Origin: Rhodocyclaceae bacterium
Lineage (GTDB): Bacteria > Pseudomonadota > Gammaproteobacteria > Burkholderiales > Rhodocyclaceae
NCBI GenBank assembly: GCA_020445745.1
Contig: JAGRGB010000028.1
Span: 88,605-152,604, forward strand
DNA length: 64,000 nt
Direction of reading: 5' to 3'
Positions 1-7,427 of the stretch are shown piece after piece (the first letter of the stretch is position 1; each line of letters starts with the position of its first letter). Position numbers and translations under genes: made by a program. Under the pieces are notes generated by a model, which saw only the letters and a list, made by a program, of their open reading frames with translations, was not told the DNA's origin and made no database searches.

Positions 1-1725
1 GCAGACGACGAATCGGGCCCGGCCGCTGGCGGTCGGGAAACGGCCATCCTCGTAGAGCCGGGTCTGGCCGGCCGCGTCACCCGGTCGGAAAGGCCATTGC
101 TGCGGCCCCTGGTGTTCGAGCAGGGAATAGCTCAGTCCGCTGATGTCGAGATCGCGTCCTGCGGTGCTGTCACGGTGCTCGTTCCAGACCGCTTCCGCGC
201 AGTCGTACGGGAACATCCGCTCGGCGTCGCTGCCGCGGCCGAGCGCGGCCCCGAGCCGCCGCGCGAAGTCGACGCCGATCGCCCAGTCGGCGCGGGCTTC
301 GCCGGGAGCCTGCACGGCCGCGCGGACGCGGGTGATGCGTCGCTCGGAGTTGGTGACGGTGCCTTCCTTTTCGCCCCATGTCGAGGCCGGCAACAGCAAA
401 TCCGCGAACGCGCAGGTCTCGGTGCCGGCGAACGCTTCCTGGACGACGACGAACTCCGCCTTGGCCAGAGCACGCTGGACCAGTCCCTGGTCCGGCATCG
501 ACTGGGCGGGATTGGTGCAGGCGATCCACACGGCCTTTACCGTGCCGGCGTCGATCGCCTTGAAGAGATCGACCGCGCTCTTGCCGGGCTCCGCGGGCAC
601 CTCATCGACACCCCACAGCCGCGCCACCTCGGCGCGGTCCGCGGCGCTGGCCAGATCACGGTGAGCCGGCAGCAGGTTGGCCAGCCCGCCGACTTCGCGC
701 CCGCCCATTGCGTTGGGCTGTCCGGTCAGCGACAGCGGTCCCGCGCCCGGGCGGCCGATCTGGCCGGTGGCCAGGTGCAGATTGATCAGCGCGGAGTTGT
801 TGTGGCTGCCGAAGCGATACTGGTTGAGCCCCTGGCAGTACATCGACAGGGTGGCGTTGGCGCTGGCGAACCATTCGGCCGCCTGCTCGATGTCCTTTGC
901 CGGGATGCCGCAGATGCTCGCCGCCATCGTCGGCGTGTACTCGCGCACGACGCGCTTGACGGTGTCGAAGCCTTCGGTGTGGGACGCGATGTACTCGCGG
1001 TCCACCCAACCTTCCCACAGCATCAGATGCAGCATCGCATTGAACAGCGCGATATCGGTCCCGGGCAGGATCGGCAGGTGGAGGTCGGCGGCCTCGGCGG
1101 TGTCGGTGCGCCGCGGATCGACCACCACCAGCTTCATGTCAGGGCGCGCCGCGCGGGCGTCCTCGACGCGGCGGAACACGATCGGGTGCGCATAGGCGGT
1201 GTTGCTGCCGGCGATGAACAGGCAGTCGGCGTGATCGATGTCCTCGTAGCAGGCCGGCGGCGCGTCGGCACCGAGCGAGAGCTTGTAACCGGAGACCGCG
1301 CTCGACATGCACAGCCGCGAGTTGGTGTCGATGTTGTTGGTGCCGATCAGGCCCTTGGCGAGCTTGTTGAAGACGTAGTAGTCCTCGGTCAGCCACTGTC
1401 CGGCGCCGTAGAATGCGACTGCGTCGGCGCCGTGCTTCGCGATCACCGCGGAAAATTCCTGCGCGGCGTGGTCGAGCGCCTGCTCCCAGCCGACCCGCTG
1501 GCGGGCCTCGCTGCGGTTGGTCCGCAACTCGGGGAACTGCGCGCGGGCCTGCAGGATCTCGTCGGTCGCGGTCAGGTGCAGCGTCGACCCCTTGGTGCAC
1601 AGCCGACCAAAGTTGGCCGGATGGTCGGGGTCGCCGCGCACGCCGGTGATGCGGCCGTCTCGGTGTTCGATGATGACGCCGCAACCGACGCCGCAATAGC
1701 AGCAGGTGGATCGGGTTTCGGACAT
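1..1725 (-). CDS. nasA: Assimilatory nitrate reductase, catalytic subunit (3' end outside window)
   Basis: Molybdopterin oxidoreductase of the NasA type, reducing nitrate to nitrite in the cytoplasm for nitrogen assimilation. It reads from an ATG at 1725 leftwards for 575 codons and is still open at base 1, so the C-terminus is missing. The N-terminus has the 4Fe-4S ligand pattern CCYCGVGCG (residues 8-16) with a fourth cysteine in LCTKG (about 43). Further on are NSRLCMSSAV, CTNPAQSMPD and ASTWGEKEGTVTNSERRI, typical of the Nas/Nap/formate dehydrogenase superfamily. There is no Tat-like signal, which favours a cytoplasmic NasA over periplasmic NapA. A GGAG lies 9 bases before the ATG. The upstream region carries NtrC and sigma-54 elements, as expected for nitrogen control. 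Confidence 0.93.
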   Translation of the reverse strand, partial: MSETRSTCCYCGVGCGVIIEHRDGRITGVRGDPDHPANFGRLCTKGSTLHLTATDEILQARAQFPELRTNRSEARQRVGWEQALDHAAQEFSAVIAKHGADAVAFYGAGQWLTEDYYVFNKLAKGLIGTNNIDTNSRLCMSSAVSGYKLSLGADAPPACYEDIDHADCLFIAGSNTAYAHPIVFRRVEDARAARPDMKLVVVDPRRTDTAEAADLHLPILPGTDIALFNAMLHLMLWEGWVDREYIASHTEGFDTVKRVVREYTPTMAASICGIPAKDIEQAAEWFASANATLSMYCQGLNQYRFGSHNNSALINLHLATGQIGRPGAGPLSLTGQPNAMGGREVGGLANLLPAHRDLASAADRAEVARLWGVDEVPAEPGKSAVDLFKAIDAGTVKAVWIACTNPAQSMPDQGLVQRALAKAEFVVVQEAFAGTETCAFADLLLPASTWGEKEGTVTNSERRITRVRAAVQAPGEARADWAIGVDFARRLGAALGRGSDAERMFPYDCAEAVWNEHRDSTAGRDLDISGLSYSLLEHQGPQQWPFRPGDAAGQTRLYEDGRFPTASGRARFVVC

Positions 1726-1755
1726 TTCGGCTCGCTCCGTTCGGTCTCGACCTTG

Positions 1756-1771
1756 AGCAAGCGACATGCCA
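1756..1771 (-). promoter_or_regulatory. Sigma-54 (-24/-12) promoter of nasA
   Basis: On the minus strand the sequence reads TGGCATGTCGCTTGCT, matching the RpoN consensus TGGCAC-G-N4-TTGCW with one difference. The implied transcription start near 1745 leaves a leader of about 20 bases before the nasA ATG at 1725. Together with the NtrC palindrome upstream this indicates nitrogen-regulated expression. Assignment is by motif only. Confidence 0.75.
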
Positions 1772-1833
1772 GTGGCAGCAACGGGCGTGTCCGGCGCGAA
1801 AACGTCGCAGGGCGATCGGATTGGCGCGCAATT

Positions 1834-1850
1834 TGCACCAGCGAGGTGCA
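1834..1850 (-). promoter_or_regulatory. NtrC-binding palindrome upstream of nasA
   Basis: TGCACC-N5-GGTGCA is a perfect inverted repeat and a full match to the NtrC enhancer consensus TGCACY-N5-RGTGCA. It is centred about 95-100 bases upstream of the predicted sigma-54 start, a normal enhancer distance. No second site is obvious between 1851 and 1985. Confidence 0.75.
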
Positions 1851-1985
1851 GGATGCCCGCTGATGGGGCCAACTCGCGCGCCGAACAGGGTCCGGTGCGC
1901 GGGCGGCGGGGGATTGGTCAGGGAAGTCCGGTGGCGGCCGTGCTGGTGATTCCGGGACCGATCCGTGGGTGGCGGGTCTGGGTTA

Positions 1986-2294
1986 CTACAGCCCGGGCCA
2001 GCCGTGTTGCCAGGCCAGCGGACCGGCGGTGCTCGCGGTCGCCATCAGCGTCAGCGGCGCGAACGCCAGGCCGACGCAATCCCGATAGAAACCCAGTACC
2101 TGGACCGGCGCCCTGGGGAACGGCGACGCGACGCCGTCTCCCATCATTTCCAGCAGGCGCCGCGAGAATTCCACGCCCGCAGCGACGTTGAGCCGGAGCA
2201 TGTCGTGCTGCATCTCGCAAAGGCTCAACAGCGGAGTCAGGGACAATCGGTGGATGTTCGCATCGGCACGGTAAGGTGCCTCGATCATGTTCAT
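1986..2294 (-). CDS. Small unknown protein, possibly phasin-like
   Basis: A 102-residue reading frame whose product I do not recognise with confidence. It has a helical centre (HDMLRLNVAAGVEFSRRLLE) followed by a hydrophobic stretch ending FAPLTLMATAS, loosely resembling short phasins or polyhydroxyalkanoate-associated proteins; that likeness is inference. Three in-frame ATGs cluster at 2300, 2294 and 2288. An AGGAG abuts the first directly, so the ATG at 2294, six bases from the AGGAG, is the best start. The gene lies upstream of nasA on the same strand, but the 260-base gap contains nasA's own promoter, so they need not be co-transcribed. Confidence 0.5.
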   Translation of the reverse strand: MNMIEAPYRADANIHRLSLTPLLSLCEMQHDMLRLNVAAGVEFSRRLLEMMGDGVASPFPRAPVQVLGFYRDCVGLAFAPLTLMATASTAGPLAWQHGWPGL

Positions 2295-2543
2295 CTTCAT
2301 CTCCTAGCGGCGGCACCGGCCCAGCTCCTGGAGGAGCCGGCGGCATGACCAGTGTACGCAAGTCCCGTGCGAATTGCTGCCCTGTTTCTTTCCGGCAGGC
2401 ATCGGCCCGGGTAGAATTCCGCCACCGCACCTGCGGAGTTCGCGCCCTGCGAGGCGCCGTGCCGGCGTCGCTCCGGGGCCCGGCCGAGCACTTCGGCAAG
2501 GCCTTTCGCCGTTATCGTGGCGGGCGTACAAGGGCATGTTTTC

Positions 2544-4316
2544 ATGGGGCAGTTGAGCCGCATCGCTTCGCGATATTCCCTGCGTCAAGTACTGACAGCG
2601 CCCTACGTGGTGCTGGTTCTGGTGCTGACACTGGCGCTCGGCGCGATGTCCTACATCGCGGGCAGTCGGGCGGTGGACGCGGTGTCGGTGACGCACCTGC
2701 GCGAAATGGTCGGGCGCATCGGTCAGGCCGTCGATCGCCACATCGTCGGATCGGCAGCGGTGCTGGAGGCGGCGTTCCCGGAAGGGGTGCACGCCCCCAG
2801 GTCGCTGACCTCGGATCTGGACGAGCTGCGCACGCGATTCTGGATTGCCACCTCCCTGCACCGGGATCCGAACAACTACGTCTATTACGGCAACCAGCAG
2901 GGCCAGTTCATCGGGCTCTATCGCCACTCGGAGCACGAGGCCGAACTGAGGTTCAAGGAAGCTGCCGGCGATACCCGCACGATCTTCCGGTTCTCCGGCA
3001 TCGATGGCTATCTCGACTTCAGTGCCCGCGAAAAGCGCGTCTACAATCCTCGCGAGAGGCCCTGGTACCTGGCCGGACAGACTGCGCCGAGCCATACGTG
3101 GACGGAAGTCTATATCGATTTCACGACCTTCGAGCTGGTCGCCACGCGGGCCCGGCGGGTGCTCGACGAGGACGGCGCGTTCGCCGGCGTGGTCGCCACC
3201 GACGTTTCCCTGAAGGATCTCAACGAGTTCGTCGGCAGCCTGAAGATCTCCGAGCACGGGCTGGCGTTCATCATCGAGCCCGGTGGCCTGCTGATCGCCT
3301 CGACGGTCGGCGCGAACGTGCGGCTGCTGCCGGACGGCACGTCGGCGAGGGTCAATGCCAGCGACAGCGAGGACCCGCTGGTGCGGCGCGCCTACGAGGT
3401 GATCCGCGAGGCCGGAGCCGCGAGCGGAGGCCGGCTCGAAGGTCCGGTGGCCCGCACCCTGGAAGGGCCGCTCGGCGATGCCGTGTACATCGCCTTCGAC
3501 CGCATCAAGGACGATGCCGGTCTCGATTGGATCACCGCGGTGGTCGTGCCCCGCAGCGACTTCATGCACGGGGTCAGCGACAATCTGCTGCAGGTCGGCG
3601 CCGCCGGTCTGACGGCTGCCGTCCTGGCGCTGGTGATCGGCATGCGGGTGGTGGAGTGGGTGGCAAGGGATCTGCGCCGGGTGGCCGACGCTGCTCGCCG
3701 TCTCGGCGAAGGCGAGAGCCTTCCCCCGCTCGGCATCGAGCGCCAGGACGAGATCGGCGACCTGGCGCGCAGCTTCGAGGTGATGCAATACCGCTTGCGG
3801 ACCGACCGCCTGACCGGGCTCGCCAATCGCGAAACCTTCACCCGTGAACTCGAGCGCCGCATCGGCCGACGCCTGGCGAGCGGACGCAAGGGCGACGGCT
3901 TCGCGGTCCTGTTCGTCGATCTCAACCACTTCAAGGACGTCAATGACGCCCTCGGCCACGACGCCGGGGACAGCGTGCTGGTGGAAGTGGCGCAGCGGAT
4001 TGCCGGGCAGGTGCGCAGCGGGGACCTGGTGGCTCGCTACGCCGGGGACGAGTTCGTGGTGTTGCTCGATTCGGTCGACAACGCCGACGAAGTGCAACGG
4101 GTGCGGGCCGAGATCGAGATGGCGCTGGCTGCACCCTACGCCGGTGATCGCGAGGTCACCCTGAGCCGCATCGGCTTCGGTGGTGCGGTGGGCATGGCCC
4201 TCTATCCGCATGACGGTACCGCCGCCGATGAACTGGTCCGTCACGCCGATCGCGAGATGTACGACCGCAAGTTCGCGTCGCGGTCGCCGCTCTCCGGCCG
4301 CTCGGCGAGGGGGTGA
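2544..4316 (+). CDS. Membrane diguanylate cyclase with Cache sensor, HAMP and (A)GDEF domain
   Basis: Predicted to make cyclic di-GMP from GTP in response to a periplasmic ligand. Order of parts: membrane segment about residues 18-39, a large periplasmic double-Cache-like sensor to about 340, a second membrane segment about 348-370, HAMP, then a GGDEF domain beginning LTGLANRETF. The signature is AGDEF (about 500-504) instead of GGDEF; AGDEF is tolerated in some active cyclases. An RxxD inhibitory site (RSGD) sits exactly five residues before it, suggesting product feedback. There is no EAL domain. An in-frame ATG at 2517 would add nine residues; neither start has a strong ribosome site. It is transcribed divergently from the small gene at 1986-2294. 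Confidence 0.88.
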   Translation: MGQLSRIASRYSLRQVLTAPYVVLVLVLTLALGAMSYIAGSRAVDAVSVTHLREMVGRIGQAVDRHIVGSAAVLEAAFPEGVHAPRSLTSDLDELRTRFWIATSLHRDPNNYVYYGNQQGQFIGLYRHSEHEAELRFKEAAGDTRTIFRFSGIDGYLDFSAREKRVYNPRERPWYLAGQTAPSHTWTEVYIDFTTFELVATRARRVLDEDGAFAGVVATDVSLKDLNEFVGSLKISEHGLAFIIEPGGLLIASTVGANVRLLPDGTSARVNASDSEDPLVRRAYEVIREAGAASGGRLEGPVARTLEGPLGDAVYIAFDRIKDDAGLDWITAVVVPRSDFMHGVSDNLLQVGAAGLTAAVLALVIGMRVVEWVARDLRRVADAARRLGEGESLPPLGIERQDEIGDLARSFEVMQYRLRTDRLTGLANRETFTRELERRIGRRLASGRKGDGFAVLFVDLNHFKDVNDALGHDAGDSVLVEVAQRIAGQVRSGDLVARYAGDEFVVLLDSVDNADEVQRVRAEIEMALAAPYAGDREVTLSRIGFGGAVGMALYPHDGTAADELVRHADREMYDRKFASRSPLSGRSARG

Positions 4317-4344
4317 GTGCGTTCGGACGGATGGCGGAACCCCG

Positions 4345-4710
4345 TCAGTGGGTGGTCAGGAAGCACTCGCTGCGGGCCCCGCCCGCGTCGCGGTGCTCGA
4401 GCACGATCGCATGTCGCCGGCCGGTCGGCGCGTCGCCGGACGGCGAATAGTAGCGTCCGCCCGGATACTCGGCGGCAAGTTCCCCGTCGATCCAGGTAAG
4501 CCGGCCGGTGTCGGCATCGTAGCGGTAGCGGGCAGGCTCGCCCCCCTGGAACAGGTAGCGCCCGTCATCACGCAGATCGAACCATCCGGTGACCTGGTAA
4601 CCGGGTGGCAGGTAGCAGCGGTAGCGGCCGCTCGGCGGTGCGGCGGCAGCAGCCAGCGGCACGGCCAGCGCGATGCAGACAGACAGTGTTCGGGTACGGC
4701 GCAGGCTCAT
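4345..4710 (-). CDS. Small secreted hypothetical protein
   Basis: A 121-residue product with a clear signal peptide: basic MSLRRTRT, a hydrophobic core and an AAAAAP cleavage region. The mature part (about 95 residues) is rich in Tyr, Gly and Arg and has two cysteines, one in GRYRCYLPPG and one near the end (SECFLTTH), which could form a disulfide. I do not recognise the family; the G-R-Y-x-C opening and WFDLRDDGRYLFQGG resemble small periplasmic lipocalin/beta-barrel-like proteins. The start at 4710 is chosen because it places the signal peptide at the N-terminus; an upstream in-frame start would bury it. It converges on the diguanylate cyclase gene. Confidence 0.6.
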   Translation of the reverse strand: MSLRRTRTLSVCIALAVPLAAAAAPPSGRYRCYLPPGYQVTGWFDLRDDGRYLFQGGEPARYRYDADTGRLTWIDGELAAEYPGGRYYSPSGDAPTGRRHAIVLEHRDAGGARSECFLTTH

Positions 4711-4830
4711 GTCGCGTGTTCGGCGGTGGGCCGGCGAAGCATGCGACGCCGCCAACGATGCGACGCCGCCAACGGGCGACGATGCCCGCGCTCGGCGGCG
4801 AGTGTCAGTCGGCGATCCGTGGGCTGGGGT

Positions 4831-5262
4831 TCAGCCGAGGATCTCGGAGATGTTCTCGCGAACCTGAAGGTCGGATTCGAACTCGATCAGGTCGGCGCCG
4901 AGCGCGTCGCGTGCCGAGATCACGCCGATCGGCGTACCGCCGTCGACCACCGGCACGTGGCGATAGCCGTTCTCGTACATCAGGTGCAATGCATTGCGGA
5001 AGGGCTTGTCGGCAGTGATCGTCTGCGGGTTCGGCGTCATCACTTCCGACAGTTTCGTGACGGCCGGGTCGGCACCGGCGGCAAGTACCCGATAGAGCGC
5101 GTCGCGCTCCGTGAAGATGCCGACCAGTTGATCACCTTCGACCACCAGCAATGCACCGATGTTTCGCTCCTTCATGCGTTCGGCCGCTGCAAGTACGGTG
5201 TCGGACGGCTTGGCGGTGGTGACGGACTGTCCGTCGATGATCTCGGAAATCGATCGATGCAT
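4831..5262 (-). CDS. CBS-domain pair protein
   Basis: A 143-residue soluble protein made almost entirely of two CBS motifs (a Bateman module), which usually bind adenosine nucleotides. Visible signatures are IGALLVVEGDQLVGIFTERD in the first repeat, then VMTPNPQTI and GYRHVPVVDGGTPIGVISAR in the second. There is no attached enzyme or transporter domain, so it would act as a stand-alone nucleotide sensor; partner unknown. The start at 5262 is fixed by AAGGAG six bases upstream; the longer frame to 5301 lacks a ribosome site and adds a charged tail that does not belong to the fold. Confidence 0.87.
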   Translation of the reverse strand: MHRSISEIIDGQSVTTAKPSDTVLAAAERMKERNIGALLVVEGDQLVGIFTERDALYRVLAAGADPAVTKLSEVMTPNPQTITADKPFRNALHLMYENGYRHVPVVDGGTPIGVISARDALGADLIEFESDLQVRENISEILG

Positions 5263-5412
5263 CTGGTTCTCCTTCTCTTCTTCTTTCAGGTAACTCGGCA
5301 TGATATGCCCGGCCTCGCTCCAGCCGCCAGCGTATGGTCAATGCGCCGAGTGCATCCGCGACTCCCGCTCGCACGCCCGCAGGTGTCCGCCGGCGACCGC
5401 GGCCGCACGCCC

Positions 5413-5865
5413 TCAGCACAGCTCGGCGGGCAGCACGGCCCAAAGTACGACCTCGCTGCGGTGGTTGCGCACGCGGCTGCGAAGCCACCACAGGGCGCCC
5501 TTCTTGACCGACCAATTGGCCGCGTGGCCGGAAACCAGCAGTGCGGCGAGTTGCCCCAGGGTCGGTTGGTGGCCGACGATCAGCACTGCGCTCGGCGCGT
5601 TCGGCCAGCCGCTGGCGGCAACGATGTCGGTGGCCGATGCGCCGGTGCCGATGCGTTCGTCGATGTGATAGTCGTCGGTCAGCGCTTCGGCGGTCATCCG
5701 CGTACGCAAGGTCGGGCTTGCCAGTACCCGCAACCCCGGTGGCTGGTTGTTTGCCAACCAGTCGGCCATGTGTCGAGCCTGATGACGGCCGCGGTCGGTC
5801 AATGGCCGGTCGGCGTCGGGCACGCCGTCGAGGGCTTCGGCGTGGCGCCACAACAAGAGATCCAT
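5413..5865 (-). CDS. sixA: Phosphohistidine phosphatase SixA
   Basis: A 150-residue histidine phosphatase (phosphoglycerate-mutase-like fold) that removes phosphate from phosphohistidine, classically on HPt domains or PTS proteins. The product opens MDLLLWRHAEA, giving the catalytic RH(A/G) motif at residues 7-8. The usual SASPxxRxxxTA block appears as LASPTLRTRMTAEAL and the second active-site histidine as LIVGHQPTLG. A GGAGGAG three bases before the ATG supports this start. The length is normal for SixA. It diverges from the PfkB-family kinase, with about 140 bases between the two starts. Confidence 0.88.
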   Translation of the reverse strand: MDLLLWRHAEALDGVPDADRPLTDRGRHQARHMADWLANNQPPGLRVLASPTLRTRMTAEALTDDYHIDERIGTGASATDIVAASGWPNAPSAVLIVGHQPTLGQLAALLVSGHAANWSVKKGALWWLRSRVRNHRSEVVLWAVLPAELC

Positions 5866-5974
5866 GGACTCCTCCGCTTGGTGGTTGGCACGGGGCTCTG
5901 CGCCGCGTCGCGCGGGTTCCGGCCCTTGCAATTGCTTACTCCGAAGGGCCGCGGCAGGTTCGACGATTGACCAA

Positions 5975-5980
5975 TATAAT
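5975..5980 (+). promoter_or_regulatory. Consensus -10 box upstream of the PfkB-family kinase
   Basis: A perfect TATAAT lies 27 bases before the kinase ATG at 6007, in an A/T-rich patch (ATTGACCAATATAATGACG). No convincing -35 box is found at 16-18 bases upstream, so the promoter may be activator-dependent or use an extended element. Confidence 0.4.
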
Positions 5981-6006
5981 GACGAGCTTTGCCACCGGGA
6001 AGTTCG

Positions 6007-6942
6007 ATGACCGTCCTCGTTTGTGGATCGCTAGCCTTCGACACGATCATGGTATTCGGCGATCGTTTCCGTGACCACATCCTGCCCGAGCAGATCCACA
6101 TCCTGAACGTCGCCTTTCTGGTGCCGGACATGCGCAGGGAGTATGGCGGTTGCGCCGGCAACATCGCCTACAACCTCAAACTTCTCGGTGGTGATCCGCG
6201 CATCATGGCGACCGTCGGCGACGATGCCGGGCCGTACCTCGAGCGCCTGGACGCGCTCGGACTGAGGCTCGATCACGTGCAACGGGTGGCCGGCACGTTC
6301 ACCGCTCAGGCATTCATCACGACGGATCTGGACGACAACCAGATCACGGCATTCCATCCGGGGGCAATGAGCCATTCCCATCTGAATCGGGTCGCCGATG
6401 CCGGGGCCGTCGGCCTCGCCATCGTCGCACCGGACGGACGCGACGGCATGCTCGAGCACTGCCGCGACCTTGCCGCGGCGGGGATTCCGTTCGTCTTCGA
6501 TCCAGGCCAGGGCCTGCCGATGTTCTCCGGCGAGGAATTGCTCGCGTGCCTGCGCATGGCCACCTATTGTGCGGTCAACGACTACGAGGCGCGGATGCTG
6601 TGCGACAAGACCGGCCTCGAACTGCCGGCGATCGCCAGGATGGTCGATGGCCTGATCGTGACGCGCGGCGGTGAAGGGTCGGAGGTGCACCGCGATGGCG
6701 AATGTATCTCGATTCCGTGTGTCGAAGCAGAGGCCATCGTCGACCCCACCGGCTGTGGCGACGCCTATCGTGGCGGTCTGCTGTTCGGAATCGCCAACGG
6801 CATGCCGCTCGATCGTGCAGCCCGGCTGGCGGCAGTGATGGGATCGATCAAGATCGCCCATCGGGGCGGTCAGAACCATGTGCCGACGCGCGACGACATC
6901 GCCGCCCGCTACTCGGCAAGCTTTGGAGAATCGCCATGGTGA
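6007..6942 (+). CDS. PfkB-family carbohydrate (ribokinase/adenosine kinase-like) kinase
   Basis: A 311-residue sugar or nucleoside kinase. The glycine-rich N-terminal signature is present (EYGGCAGNIAYNLKLLGGDP). The C-terminal ATP/anion-hole motif reads DPTGCGDAYRGG, where the family usually has D-T-x-G-A-G-D; the catalytic aspartate is kept but the second residue of GAGD is cysteine. The substrate cannot be told from sequence; adenosine or a simple sugar are both possible. The ATG at 6007 begins MTVLVCGSLAFDT, where the Rossmann-like fold starts; six more codons upstream are open. The 3' end overlaps the next gene by seven bases, so the two are probably coupled. Confidence 0.87.
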   Translation: MTVLVCGSLAFDTIMVFGDRFRDHILPEQIHILNVAFLVPDMRREYGGCAGNIAYNLKLLGGDPRIMATVGDDAGPYLERLDALGLRLDHVQRVAGTFTAQAFITTDLDDNQITAFHPGAMSHSHLNRVADAGAVGLAIVAPDGRDGMLEHCRDLAAAGIPFVFDPGQGLPMFSGEELLACLRMATYCAVNDYEARMLCDKTGLELPAIARMVDGLIVTRGGEGSEVHRDGECISIPCVEAEAIVDPTGCGDAYRGGLLFGIANGMPLDRAARLAAVMGSIKIAHRGGQNHVPTRDDIAARYSASFGESPW

Positions 6943-7409
6943 CGGACAATTTTCGTGCCGGCCTGGGAGCGCTGCTGGCGCTGATGGCGTTGTCGCTGAT
7001 CACTGGTTGCGCCTCGGATCTTGGTGGCGGCAGCTACGAGCGCACCGAAGCACGCGGGGTGATGTCGGTGCGTTTTGGCGAAGTCACGACGGTTCGTCCG
7101 GTCAAGCTGGAGGGCACTGAATCCGGCGTCGGCATAATGTCCGGCGCTGCGGTCGGTGGCATCGCCGGCAGCGGTGTCGGTGGCGGCCGCGGAGCGGCGA
7201 TCGCAACGGTGATCGGGGCTGTGGCCGGCGGCATGGCGGGGGCGGCGATCGAGGACAGCTCCACCCGCCGGGCCGGTGTCGAGATCACCGTGAAGCTCGA
7301 CAGCGGCCAGTACATCGCCGTCGTCCAGCAGGACGGCGGCGAGAACTTCCAACTCGGTGAACGGGTGCGCGTGCTGGATGGTCGCGGCACCACGCGCGTT
7401 GCGCGCTGA
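6936..7409 (+). CDS. Glycine-zipper outer-membrane lipoprotein (SlyB/Pcp family)
   Basis: A 157-residue lipoprotein. The signal peptide ends LITGCAS, a lipobox with the modifiable cysteine near residue 27. The middle holds glycine-zipper repeats (GAAVGGIAGSGVGG and GAVAGGMAGAAIED) characteristic of SlyB/PcP/OsmB-like envelope proteins. The C-terminal part (ITVKLDSGQYIAVVQ, FQLGERVRVLDG) is the conserved SlyB tail. Likely a structural protein of the outer membrane or periplasmic face. The ATG at 6936 overlaps the end of the upstream kinase gene. It ends 18 bases from the convergent zinc-ribbon gene. Confidence 0.85.
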   Translation: MVTDNFRAGLGALLALMALSLITGCASDLGGGSYERTEARGVMSVRFGEVTTVRPVKLEGTESGVGIMSGAAVGGIAGSGVGGGRGAAIATVIGAVAGGMAGAAIEDSSTRRAGVEITVKLDSGQYIAVVQQDGGENFQLGERVRVLDGRGTTRVAR

Positions 7410-7427
7410 CGCCGGTCGGCGCCAGCG

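Noticed and set aside
4180-5970. A 596-codon plus-strand frame across the CBS and sixA genes
   Set aside because: It covers two well-supported minus-strand genes with good ribosome sites and has no domain of its own.
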